The notes under the pieces were generated by a model. It ran no database searches, was not told where the DNA came from, and worked only from the letters and a program-made list of their open reading frames with translations. 64,000 nucleotides of DNA from Mesoterricola silvestris (GTDB taxonomy: Bacteria > Acidobacteriota > Holophagae > Holophagales > Holophagaceae). The DNA lies in NCBI RefSeq assembly GCF_030295405.1, contig NZ_AP027080.1, positions 62,001-126,000 of the forward strand, given 5' to 3'. A program made the position numbers and the translations under genes. This document shows positions 25,805-32,698 of this stretch, one piece after another (within the stretch, counting starts at the first letter, position 1; each line of letters starts with the position of its first letter).

Positions 25805-27223
25805 CTACTCCTTCGGATACACCCGGACGCTCTTCCACTGCTTGAGCAGCACCTTGCCCGGCGGGAACCCCCGGGGCTTGGACACATCGGCGGCCCGGCA
25901 GTAGTGCACTTCCACCTTCCCGCCGTCCCGGGCCTTGCTGAAGAACGCGGCCAGTTCCGCGGCCCGCTCCACCACCGCCCGGGGGAATTCCGAAAGGCGG
26001 TCGGGGTTGCGCACCACCACGTGGCTTCCGGGCGTGCTGGCCACGTGGAGCCACAGGTCCAGGGGCGCCGCCACCTTGAAGGTGAGCTGGTCGTTGTCGG
26101 CGTCGCCCTTGCCGACCAGCACTTCGAAACCGTCCACCATGACGGAACGGAAGGCCCGGCCCTTGCCGTCCGACCTGGCCGTCTCTTTCTTCTCCATGGG
26201 CTTCCTCGCGCGTTGGGGGGGCTTCTCCGCCGGGGGCGGCGCAGCCTCCTTCCGTTCCAGTTCCAGGAACTGCCGGCGCAGTTCCCGCTCCAGTTCCTCC
26301 ACCCTGGCCACGCCCCGCTCGGCGCGCTTCACCGCCGCGAACCAGATCTGCACCGCGTCCTCGGCGCGCCGGCCCTCGGGCAGGGGCACCTCGGTGCCAT
26401 CCAGGAGGATCGCCTTGTGGGTCACGCCCTTCAGGCGGTAGAGTTCGGCCGCAAGGGCCGTGGCCCTGGCGCGGTGGCCCAGGCCGGCCCGGTGCTTCTC
26501 CTTGTCCGCAGCCAGGGCGGCGCGGTACCGCTCCAGGCGCTTGCGCTCGGCCACCAGCTTCCGGTCCGTGCGGGCCTGGCGGGGGGCCAGGATCATGCGG
26601 GCGGCGCGCTCCTGGGACCAGGCGCGGTGCCGGGCCAGGAGGGGGCCTTCGCCCGGGAGGACGTCGGGGACCCTGCCGTCCAGGGCGGCCTGGAGGCCCT
26701 GGCCGAACCGCTCCCTGAAGCGGAGGAAGGCGGGGGGCTCCAGGCGCGGCTCGGGGGCCGAAGGGGGAAAGGCCTGTCCCAGGCCCATGCGGGCCGGGTT
26801 CAGATCCAGGCCGTCCAGGCGAAGCCCGGCCCGGCCGGGGAAGGCCTGGAAGGCCAGCCGGGCGGCCTCGATGCGCCCGGTGACGGCGCGGCGGCGGAAG
26901 ACGAGGCCCAGCCAGCGTTCCCGCGGATCGCCCTCCACCTCCGCGAGGCGGGCGCCCTTGAGCTCCTGGCCCCAGCGGCGGGACAAGTCCCCCTTGGCCT
27001 CGGCCTTCAGTTGCAGGTAGGCCTCGTCCTTCTCGTGGAGGAGCCACAGCTCGGGGGCGGGGTTCAGCACGAAGACCCAGGCCAGGCCCGGTTCCAGCCC
27101 GGCGCGGCGGTCCGGGGCCCACTGCAGGGCCAGGGCCCGGGGGGAGCACCAGACGCCCTGCACGGCGCCTTCACCGGCCTGGAGGCGCGCGCAGGCCAGG
27201 GCGAGAAGAAGCGGGGCGTCCAT
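25805..27223 (-). CDS. NFACT-family protein (RqcH/FbpA-like, divergent N-terminus)
   Basis: A 472-residue protein with a C-terminal NFACT-R (DUF814) domain: FEVLVGKGDADNDQLTFK, then DLWLHVASTPGSHVVVRNP. This is the signature of RqcH, which binds stalled 50S-peptidyl-tRNA and directs alanine tailing. A coiled-coil middle (RKLVAERKRLERYRAAL; VEELERELRRQFLELE) is also typical. The N-terminal ~200 residues keep only weak NFACT-N similarity, and the total is ~100 residues shorter than Bacillus RqcH. A Lys/Pro-rich linker (~325-350) precedes the last domain. One base overlaps the isochorismatase-like gene upstream. Ribosome quality control is the likely role; tailing activity is uncertain. Confidence 0.75.
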   Translation of the reverse strand: MDAPLLLALACARLQAGEGAVQGVWCSPRALALQWAPDRRAGLEPGLAWVFVLNPAPELWLLHEKDEAYLQLKAEAKGDLSRRWGQELKGARLAEVEGDPRERWLGLVFRRRAVTGRIEAARLAFQAFPGRAGLRLDGLDLNPARMGLGQAFPPSAPEPRLEPPAFLRFRERFGQGLQAALDGRVPDVLPGEGPLLARHRAWSQERAARMILAPRQARTDRKLVAERKRLERYRAALAADKEKHRAGLGHRARATALAAELYRLKGVTHKAILLDGTEVPLPEGRRAEDAVQIWFAAVKRAERGVARVEELERELRRQFLELERKEAAPPPAEKPPQRARKPMEKKETARSDGKGRAFRSVMVDGFEVLVGKGDADNDQLTFKVAAPLDLWLHVASTPGSHVVVRNPDRLSEFPRAVVERAAELAAFFSKARDGGKVEVHYCRAADVSKPRGFPPGKVLLKQWKSVRVYPKE

Positions 27224-27777
27224 CAGAGCAGCTGCAGGATGGCCTCGGTGGGCAGGACCATGGCGAATTCCCCATGGAGCTCGGCGAGCCCGGTGTCGTG
27301 CAGCGCCTGGGCGGGGATGGGGTTCCCGTCCATGTCCTCGAGGTCGAAGGTGGCGCAGGCGTCCCTCACCACCACGGTCTTGAAGCCCAGGTCGCAGCTG
27401 AGCCGGGCGGTGGTGGACACGCAGTGGTTGGTGGTGAAGCCGGCGATGACGAGGCGGTCGATGCCGCGCCCGCGCAGGTGCGCCTCGAGGCCGGTCCCGG
27501 TGAAGGCGCTGTGGGCGTGCTTGCGGAATTCCGCCTCCCCCGGCAGGGGCGCGGTGCCCGGCTTGAAGGCGTTGCCGGGCTCGCCGGGAAAGAGCGGGGA
27601 ATTGGGATCGCGGCTGTCGTGGGCGACGTGCACCACCGGAAGGCCCTGGGCCCGGAAGGCGGCGGCGAGGGCGGCCTGGTTCGCCTCGGCGCCCGGATTG
27701 TTGCGCCGGCCCCAGTAGGGGTCGTCGAAGGCCGCTTGGACATCCACGAGGAGGAGGGCGGTGCTCTTGGGCAACAT
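27223..27777 (-). CDS. Isochorismatase-like cysteine hydrolase
   Basis: A 184-residue alpha/beta hydrolase of the isochorismatase/nicotinamidase superfamily. The triad is visible: Asp12 in LLLVDVQ, Lys86 in FRKHAHSAF and Cys119 in GFTTNHCVSTTAR, with the cis-peptide pair just before the Cys region. Substrate cannot be told from sequence; nicotinamide, N-carbamoyl compounds and isochorismate are all possible within the family. It sits in a four-gene minus-strand operon after the EamA transporter and directly before the NFACT gene. Confidence 0.85.
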   Translation of the reverse strand: MLPKSTALLLVDVQAAFDDPYWGRRNNPGAEANQAALAAAFRAQGLPVVHVAHDSRDPNSPLFPGEPGNAFKPGTAPLPGEAEFRKHAHSAFTGTGLEAHLRGRGIDRLVIAGFTTNHCVSTTARLSCDLGFKTVVVRDACATFDLEDMDGNPIPAQALHDTGLAELHGEFAMVLPTEAILQLL

Positions 27778-27797
27778 GGGGCTATCCTACTCCCATT

Positions 27798-28658
27798 TCA
27801 CGCGATTTCCGTGGGGGCGGTCCGGGGCTGGAACTGCACCAGCGCGACGCCGGCGAGGATGACCGCCATGCCCGCCACGACCCGCGGGCCGAAGGGCTCC
27901 AGGAGGAAGGCCGAACCCAGGAGAACCGCCACCAGGGGGTTCAGGTAGGCGTAGGTGCTCATGCGGGTGGGGGGCCACACCTTGGCCAGGTAGGCGAAGG
28001 CGCTGAAGGCCACCACCGAGCCGAAGACCGTGAGGTAGCCCACCGCCAGGGCGGCCTTGGCGGTGAGGGGCGCGTGGAGGAAGCCCCCGGTGAAGGGGAC
28101 CAGGACCAGCGCCAGGAGCCCGCCTGCGCCCATCTGCACCGCCACCTGGCCCAGGAGCCCGTGGCCCCGCACATGGCGCTTGCCGTGCAGGGTGCCGTAG
28201 GCCCAGGCCGTGGTGGCCATGAGGATGGCGGCGATGCCCCCGGCGGGGAAGGCGGCCTGGCCCGGCCGGGACAGCACCACGACGCCCAGGAGGCCCAGGC
28301 CCAGGCCGCACCAGCGGCGCAGGCCCAGGGCCTCCCGGCCCATGAGGCCGTAGAGCAGGGGCGTCATGGAGCAGAGGATGGCGGTGACGCCGCTGGGCAC
28401 GAACCGCTCCGCCCAGGTCACCAGGGCGTTGGAGCAGCCCAGGAGGAGCACCCCCACGAAGGCCAGGTGGGGCAGGTCCCGGCGCAGGGGCAGGTCCTCC
28501 CCCAGCATCCGGGAGAGGCCGAAGGCCACGGCGCCGCCCAGCAGGTAGCGGGTGGCCACCATGCCGAAAGGCGTGAAGGCCGTGATCCCCAGGGCGATGG
28601 CGAAGTAGGTGGAGCCCCACACCACGGCGCAGATGGCGTAGGCGATCCAGGCCTTCAC
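27798..28658 (-). CDS. EamA/DMT-family transporter
   Basis: A 286-residue inner-membrane protein with about ten helices arranged as two EamA repeats. It opens with AYAICAVVWGSTYFAIALG, whose VWGSTY motif is typical of the drug/metabolite exporters, and the second repeat shows FGSVVAFSAFAYLAKVWPPTR and LNPLVAVLLGSAFL. Members export amino acids or metabolites. Its ATG overlaps the stop of an Lrp/AsnC regulator gene, so an amino-acid-linked substrate controlled by that regulator is likely (inference). Confidence 0.9.
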   Translation of the reverse strand: MKAWIAYAICAVVWGSTYFAIALGITAFTPFGMVATRYLLGGAVAFGLSRMLGEDLPLRRDLPHLAFVGVLLLGCSNALVTWAERFVPSGVTAILCSMTPLLYGLMGREALGLRRWCGLGLGLLGVVVLSRPGQAAFPAGGIAAILMATTAWAYGTLHGKRHVRGHGLLGQVAVQMGAGGLLALVLVPFTGGFLHAPLTAKAALAVGYLTVFGSVVAFSAFAYLAKVWPPTRMSTYAYLNPLVAVLLGSAFLLEPFGPRVVAGMAVILAGVALVQFQPRTAPTEIA

Positions 28659-29143
28659 AGGGCGTCCGCCGTGAAGGGGGAGGGGCCGATCTTCTCGAAG
28701 TAGGTCTTGAGGACCATGGTGGTGCGCGTGGTCACCTGGGGGCCCAGGGTCTTGATGCGCCGCAGCCGCCCGTGGAGGTCCAGGGGGGTCTCGGCCACGA
28801 CCTTGAGCAGGAGCCAGTCGGCGCCCGCGGTGCTGTAGGCCGCGAGCACGTCGGGCTCGGCCTCCAGGGCCTGGAGGAAGCGGTCCTCGGCGCCCTCGTC
28901 GCCGCCGGAATGGAAGCGCACCGCCACGAAGGCCACGCAGGGCTTGTTCACGGCTTCCGGCGTGACGTTGGCGCTGTAGCCGGCGATGATCCCCTCGGCC
29001 TCCAGGCGCTTGATGCGGTCGATGACCGTGGGCCGGCTCACCCCGAGGCGTTCGGCCAGTTCGGCGTGGCTGATGCGCCCCTCCTTCTGGAGGGCGGCAA
29101 CCAGACGGCGATTCAGATCATCCGTGATCAAACTCTTGGACAT
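28655..29143 (-). CDS. Lrp/AsnC-family transcriptional regulator
   Basis: A 162-residue regulator. The N-terminal helix-turn-helix reads DLNRRLVAALQKEGRISHAELAERLGVSRPTVIDRIKRLEAEGII, in line with AsnC/Lrp members, and the C-terminal RAM domain (about 65-150) binds small effectors such as amino acids. ATG 29143 is the natural start. It is divergent from kdsA across 75 bp and its stop overlaps the EamA transporter start, so it probably regulates that exporter operon and itself. Confidence 0.92.
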   Translation of the reverse strand: MSKSLITDDLNRRLVAALQKEGRISHAELAERLGVSRPTVIDRIKRLEAEGIIAGYSANVTPEAVNKPCVAFVAVRFHSGGDEGAEDRFLQALEAEPDVLAAYSTAGADWLLLKVVAETPLDLHGRLRRIKTLGPQVTTRTTMVLKTYFEKIGPSPFTADAL

Positions 29144-29218
29144 GGCCCCGCTCCTGAGACAATAGGTTCTCATATCCGGAGGCTCCGCAGGGCCCCCGCC
29201 AGCAGGATCGAGGCGACC

Positions 29219-30052
29219 ATGGACTTCAGCCATCCCCACACCGACCGCAGCTTCTTCCTCATCGCGGGGCCCTGCGTCATCGAGTCCCGGGACCATGCCC
29301 ACTTCCTGGCCTCGCAGCTCCGGGACCTGGCCGAGAGCCGGGGCATCCCCTTCCTGTTCAAGGCCAGCTTCGACAAGGCCAACCGCACCTCCCTGGACAG
29401 CTACCGGGGCACGTCGATGGAGGAGGGCCTGGACATCCTCTCGGAGATCCGCACCCGCCACGGCGTGCCGGTGCTCACGGACGTGCACGAATCCGCCCAG
29501 TGCCCCACGGTGGCCGCCGCTGTGGACGTGCTCCAGATCCCGGCCTTCCTCTGCCGCCAGACGGATCTCCTCCTGGCCGCCGGGGCCACGGGGCGCGCCG
29601 TGAACATCAAGAAGGGCCAGTTCCTGGCGCCCTGGGACCTCTCCCACGCCGTGGAGAAGGTGCGGGGCGTGGCGGGCCACGGCCCCGTGTGGGCCACGGA
29701 GCGGGGCTCCAGCTTCGGCTACGGAAACCTCGTGGTGGACTTCCAGGGCTTTCCCCACCTGCGCCGCACCGGCTGCCCCGTGGTCTTCGACGCCACCCAC
29801 AGCGTGCAGAAGCCCGGCGCCCTGGGCAAGACCACCGGCGGCGCCCGGGAGATGATCCCCTCCCTGGCCCGGGCCGCGGCCACCGCCGTGGACGGCTTCT
29901 TCTTCGAGGTGCACGAGGACCCCGCCAAGGCCCTCAGCGACGGCCCCAACGCGATCCGGCTGGAGGAATTCGGAGCCCTCCTGGACCAGCTGCTGGAGGT
30001 GTGGCGCGCGTCCAGGGCGGCGGCGCTGGCGGATCCGGCGGGGAGGAACTAA
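29219..30052 (+). CDS. kdsA: 3-deoxy-8-phosphooctulonate synthase KdsA, metal-dependent type
   Basis: Condenses arabinose-5-phosphate with phosphoenolpyruvate to make KDO-8-phosphate for lipopolysaccharide. The 277-residue protein shows LIAGPCVIES, KASFDKANRTS, PVLTDVHE, DVLQIPAFLCRQTDLL, NIKKGQFLAPWD, RGSSFGYGNLVVDF and DATHSVQKPG. The Cys in LIAGPC (Cys19) is the metal ligand of the metal-dependent class; E. coli-type metal-independent enzymes have Asn there. The other metal ligands (His in DVHE, Glu, Asp) are present. It is divergent from the Lrp-type gene and is followed by a strong stem-loop terminator. It shows that this cell makes LPS with KDO. Confidence 0.96.
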   Translation: MDFSHPHTDRSFFLIAGPCVIESRDHAHFLASQLRDLAESRGIPFLFKASFDKANRTSLDSYRGTSMEEGLDILSEIRTRHGVPVLTDVHESAQCPTVAAAVDVLQIPAFLCRQTDLLLAAGATGRAVNIKKGQFLAPWDLSHAVEKVRGVAGHGPVWATERGSSFGYGNLVVDFQGFPHLRRTGCPVVFDATHSVQKPGALGKTTGGAREMIPSLARAAATAVDGFFFEVHEDPAKALSDGPNAIRLEEFGALLDQLLEVWRASRAAALADPAGRN

Positions 30053-30175
30053 GGCGGGTTCGGGGTGTCCAGGCCGTCATGGGTCCCTTGAGCGGCGACA
30101 CAACGAGGCTTATCCATTGGATGGCGGGGTCGGCTCCCACTGGACCCGATGCCGCGAAATACCAGGGAAACTGCC

Positions 30176-30284
30176 AAACGCTGAGGCGCAGAGGGCTCGC
30201 TGGGGCGCTGGGAAAAGCAGGAATGCAGGGAATGCATTTCCCAGCGCCCCAGCGAGTCCTCTGCGCCCCAGCGTTTCAGTTTTT
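30176..30284 (+). terminator. 40-bp-arm palindrome with T-tract after kdsA; fills the 30053-30357 gap
   Basis: Arms 30176-30215 and 30237-30276 match at 38 of 40 positions when reversed, with a 21-base loop, followed by CAGTTTTT (30277-30284). This is a very long terminator-like hairpin 124 bp past the kdsA stop and before the stop of the facing folD-like gene. The arms are built from CGCTGGGGCGC-type units and differ from the 160-bp palindromic family elsewhere in the window. The rest of this 305-bp gap (30053-30175, 30285-30357) shows no gene. Confidence 0.75.
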
Positions 30285-30357
30285 CGCTCGTTATCCCCGT
30301 AAGCCGCGGACAGGCCGGCCCCATCCTTCCTTCAATTTGGCCTTTTCCGGAAAGGCC

Positions 30358-31215
30358 CTAGACGCCCGCGGCGTAGGTTAGGTTGAGCAGGGCCATGGCG
30401 CGGGTGACCTTGCCCACGCTGTTGCGCTTGGTGTTGGTGTACTGGATTCCCCTGGCGTCCAGGGCGTCGTAGTCGAAATTGCCCTGGTGGCTGAGGTCCA
30501 CGCAGAGGGCCTGGGGCTTGATCCAGTCCGTGGGGATGCAGTACCCGTCCGCGGGCACCGCGCTCACGATGACGTCGGCCATGCGGATGAAGCCCTCGAG
30601 GTGCTCCGGGTTGGTGTGGTGGTGGCAAAGGATGGGGGTGCCCTTCAGGTTGGCCACCATGGCGGTGATGGGGCGTCCGATGCGCAGGCTGTCGTTGATG
30701 CAGAGCACGGTCTTGCCGTCGAAGTAGTCGCCGCCGAAGCCGCGCTTGATGACCTTGATGACGGCGCGCCCCGTGCAGGGCACCATGCACACCCGGTCGA
30801 TGCCTTCGGACATGCGCTTCCGGAACTTGTTCAGGTAGCCGATGTTGATGGAGTGGAGACCCTCGATGTCCTTGCCCGGGGCCACCAGGTCCATGATCTC
30901 GTCGTCCCTCAGTTCCGGGTAGCGCAGGGGGTAGAAGATGAACGTGCCGTCGGTGGCGGCGTCCTGGTTGAGGTGGGCGATGAGCTTGACCACCTGGATG
31001 CCGCTGCTCACCTCGTGGATGGAGGGCCGGATCCCCAGTTCCTCGCAGTCCCGGACCAGGAGGTCCCGGTAGAGGACGCTGCCCGGATCGTTGCTGCCCA
31101 GGATCACGCCCAGTCCCGGGGAGGACCCGAGCTTCTGGACATTGGATTTCACCCGGTCCCGGTAGTGCTGGGCCGTTTCCACGCAATCAAGCCTGCCTGT
31201 GGGCTGGAAGGTCAT
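30358..31215 (-). CDS. FolD-like methylenetetrahydrofolate dehydrogenase lacking cyclohydrolase residues
   Basis: A 285-residue protein of the tetrahydrofolate dehydrogenase/cyclohydrolase superfamily. The fold markers are present: GSNDPGSVLYRDLL, PGKDIEGLHSINIGYL, MVPCTGRAVIKVI, then the dinucleotide site region INDSLRIGRPITAMVANL and ADVIVSAVP. Catalytic residues of bifunctional FolD are not: the Lys four residues after Tyr49 is Leu53, the Gln of VQLPLP is Phe94 (IFYPLR), and the KDVDG Asp is Glu. The same kind of losses mark the yeast monofunctional NAD-dependent dehydrogenase MTD1, and the cofactor segment resembles it. I infer a dehydrogenase without cyclohydrolase activity, not a standard FolD. 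Confidence 0.75.
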   Translation of the reverse strand: MTFQPTGRLDCVETAQHYRDRVKSNVQKLGSSPGLGVILGSNDPGSVLYRDLLVRDCEELGIRPSIHEVSSGIQVVKLIAHLNQDAATDGTFIFYPLRYPELRDDEIMDLVAPGKDIEGLHSINIGYLNKFRKRMSEGIDRVCMVPCTGRAVIKVIKRGFGGDYFDGKTVLCINDSLRIGRPITAMVANLKGTPILCHHHTNPEHLEGFIRMADVIVSAVPADGYCIPTDWIKPQALCVDLSHQGNFDYDALDARGIQYTNTKRNSVGKVTRAMALLNLTYAAGV

Positions 31216-31255
31216 TCGCCACCTCGCCCTGATTCTACCGGGTTAAGCTGAGGGC

Positions 31256-32698
31256 ATGGCAAGGAAGGCCCCCTCCCCCACCCCCCTGTCGGAACGGCTG
31301 AAGGCGGCCTACCCCGATGCCCGCTGCGCCCTGGACCACCTGGATCCCTTCCAATTGGTGGTGGCCACGGTGCTCAGCGCCCAGTGCACGGACGCCCGGG
31401 TGAACCTGACCACCCCGGCCCTCTTCCGGCGCTACCCCGGCCCCGCGGCCCTGGCCGGGGCGGATCTGGGGGAGCTGGAGGGCCTCATCCGCTCCACGGG
31501 GTTCTTCCACAACAAGGCCCGCAACCTCAAGGCCATGGCCCTGGCCCTGGTGGAGCGCCACGGGGGGGTGGTCCCGGACACCCTGGAGGCCCTCTCCGCC
31601 CTGCCCGGGGTGGGCCAGAAGACCGCCAACGTGGTGCTTTCCAACGCCTTCGGGATCCCCGCCCTGCCGGTGGACACCCACATCTTCCGGGTGGCCCGCC
31701 GCCTGGGGCTCTCGGAGGGCACCACCCCCGAAAAGGTGGAAGCCGATCTGTGCCGCCGGTTTCCCCGGGAGGACTGGATCGATCTGCATCACCAGCTCAT
31801 CCTCCACGGCCGGCGGGTGTGCGACGCCCGGAAGCCGGACTGCGCCGGCTGCGTGGTGCGGGAGCTTTGCCCCACGGGCATGGGCCGCATGGCCGATCCG
31901 CACACGGGGCGCACCCTGGGGACCGCCGCCTCCACGGGCAAGGCGGTGGGGGACGCGGGTCCGGCGGCCCCCGGGCCCGGCCCCCTGCGCATCATCTCCC
32001 TGGTGCCCAGCGTGACCGAACTGCTGGCCCAGTGGGGCCTCGCCTCGCGCCTGGCGGGGCGGACCGACTTCTGCGTGGAGCCCCGGTGGATCCGCAACAC
32101 GGTGCCCTCCATGGGTGGCACCAAGAACCCCGACGTGGCCCGCATCCTGTCCCAGCGTCCGGACCTGGTGATCCTGGAGCGGGACGAGAACACCCTGGAA
32201 ACCGCCCGGGCCCTGGAGGCGGCCGGCGTGCCGCTCCTGGTGCTTGAGATCCGCTCCCTGAAGGACTGCCTCCGGGCCTTCCGCCGCCTGGGGGCCGCCG
32301 TGGGCGCTCCCGGGGCGGGAAGGGCCCGGGAAGCCTCCCTGAGGGCCCTGCTGGGGCCCGTGCGGAAGAAGGGGCGGCGGACGCTCACCCTCATCTGGAA
32401 GGATCCCTGGATGAGCGCGGGGCCCGGCACCTACGTGGCCGACGTGGTCCGGCAGGCGGGGCTCCTTCCCGTGGGGCCGGAGCGGTACCCCGTGCTGGCG
32501 GACGCCGACCTGGAGGCGTTGTCGCCGGAGGTGGTGCTGCTGCCCAGCGAACCCTACCGCTTCACCCGGCGCCACCGGGACGAGCTGGCCCGGCGCCTGC
32601 CCGGGGCCGAGGTGATCCTGGTGGATGGCAGGGCCCTCACCTGGTACCTCAGCCGAACGGAGGAGGCCCTCGCCCAGGTGGCCAGCCTCACCCTATAG
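31256..32698 (+). CDS. nth: Endonuclease III (Nth) fused to BtuF-like corrinoid-binding domain
   Basis: One uninterrupted 480-codon frame encodes two domains. Residues ~1-210 are endonuclease III, a base-excision DNA glycosylase/AP lyase: LSAQCTDARVN, the helix-hairpin-helix LPGVGQKTANVVL with catalytic Lys122, PVDTHIFRV with Asp140, and the [4Fe-4S] motif C-x6-C-x2-C-x5-C (Cys189, 196, 199, 205). After a Gly/Ala/Pro linker (~212-243), residues ~244-480 are a helical-backbone corrinoid/metal receptor domain: IISLVPSVTELLAQWGL, LAGRTDFCVEP, GGTKNPDVARILSQRPDLVI. There is no signal peptide, so the second domain is cytoplasmic, unlike transport BtuF. The catalytic residues of Nth are intact. The stop overlaps that of the facing gene. 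Confidence 0.9.
   Translation: MARKAPSPTPLSERLKAAYPDARCALDHLDPFQLVVATVLSAQCTDARVNLTTPALFRRYPGPAALAGADLGELEGLIRSTGFFHNKARNLKAMALALVERHGGVVPDTLEALSALPGVGQKTANVVLSNAFGIPALPVDTHIFRVARRLGLSEGTTPEKVEADLCRRFPREDWIDLHHQLILHGRRVCDARKPDCAGCVVRELCPTGMGRMADPHTGRTLGTAASTGKAVGDAGPAAPGPGPLRIISLVPSVTELLAQWGLASRLAGRTDFCVEPRWIRNTVPSMGGTKNPDVARILSQRPDLVILERDENTLETARALEAAGVPLLVLEIRSLKDCLRAFRRLGAAVGAPGAGRAREASLRALLGPVRKKGRRTLTLIWKDPWMSAGPGTYVADVVRQAGLLPVGPERYPVLADADLEALSPEVVLLPSEPYRFTRRHRDELARRLPGAEVILVDGRALTWYLSRTEEALAQVASLTL

Noticed and set aside
30358-31215. Standard bifunctional FolD
   Set aside because: The catalytic Lys and Gln are replaced, so the usual name would overstate what the sequence supports.
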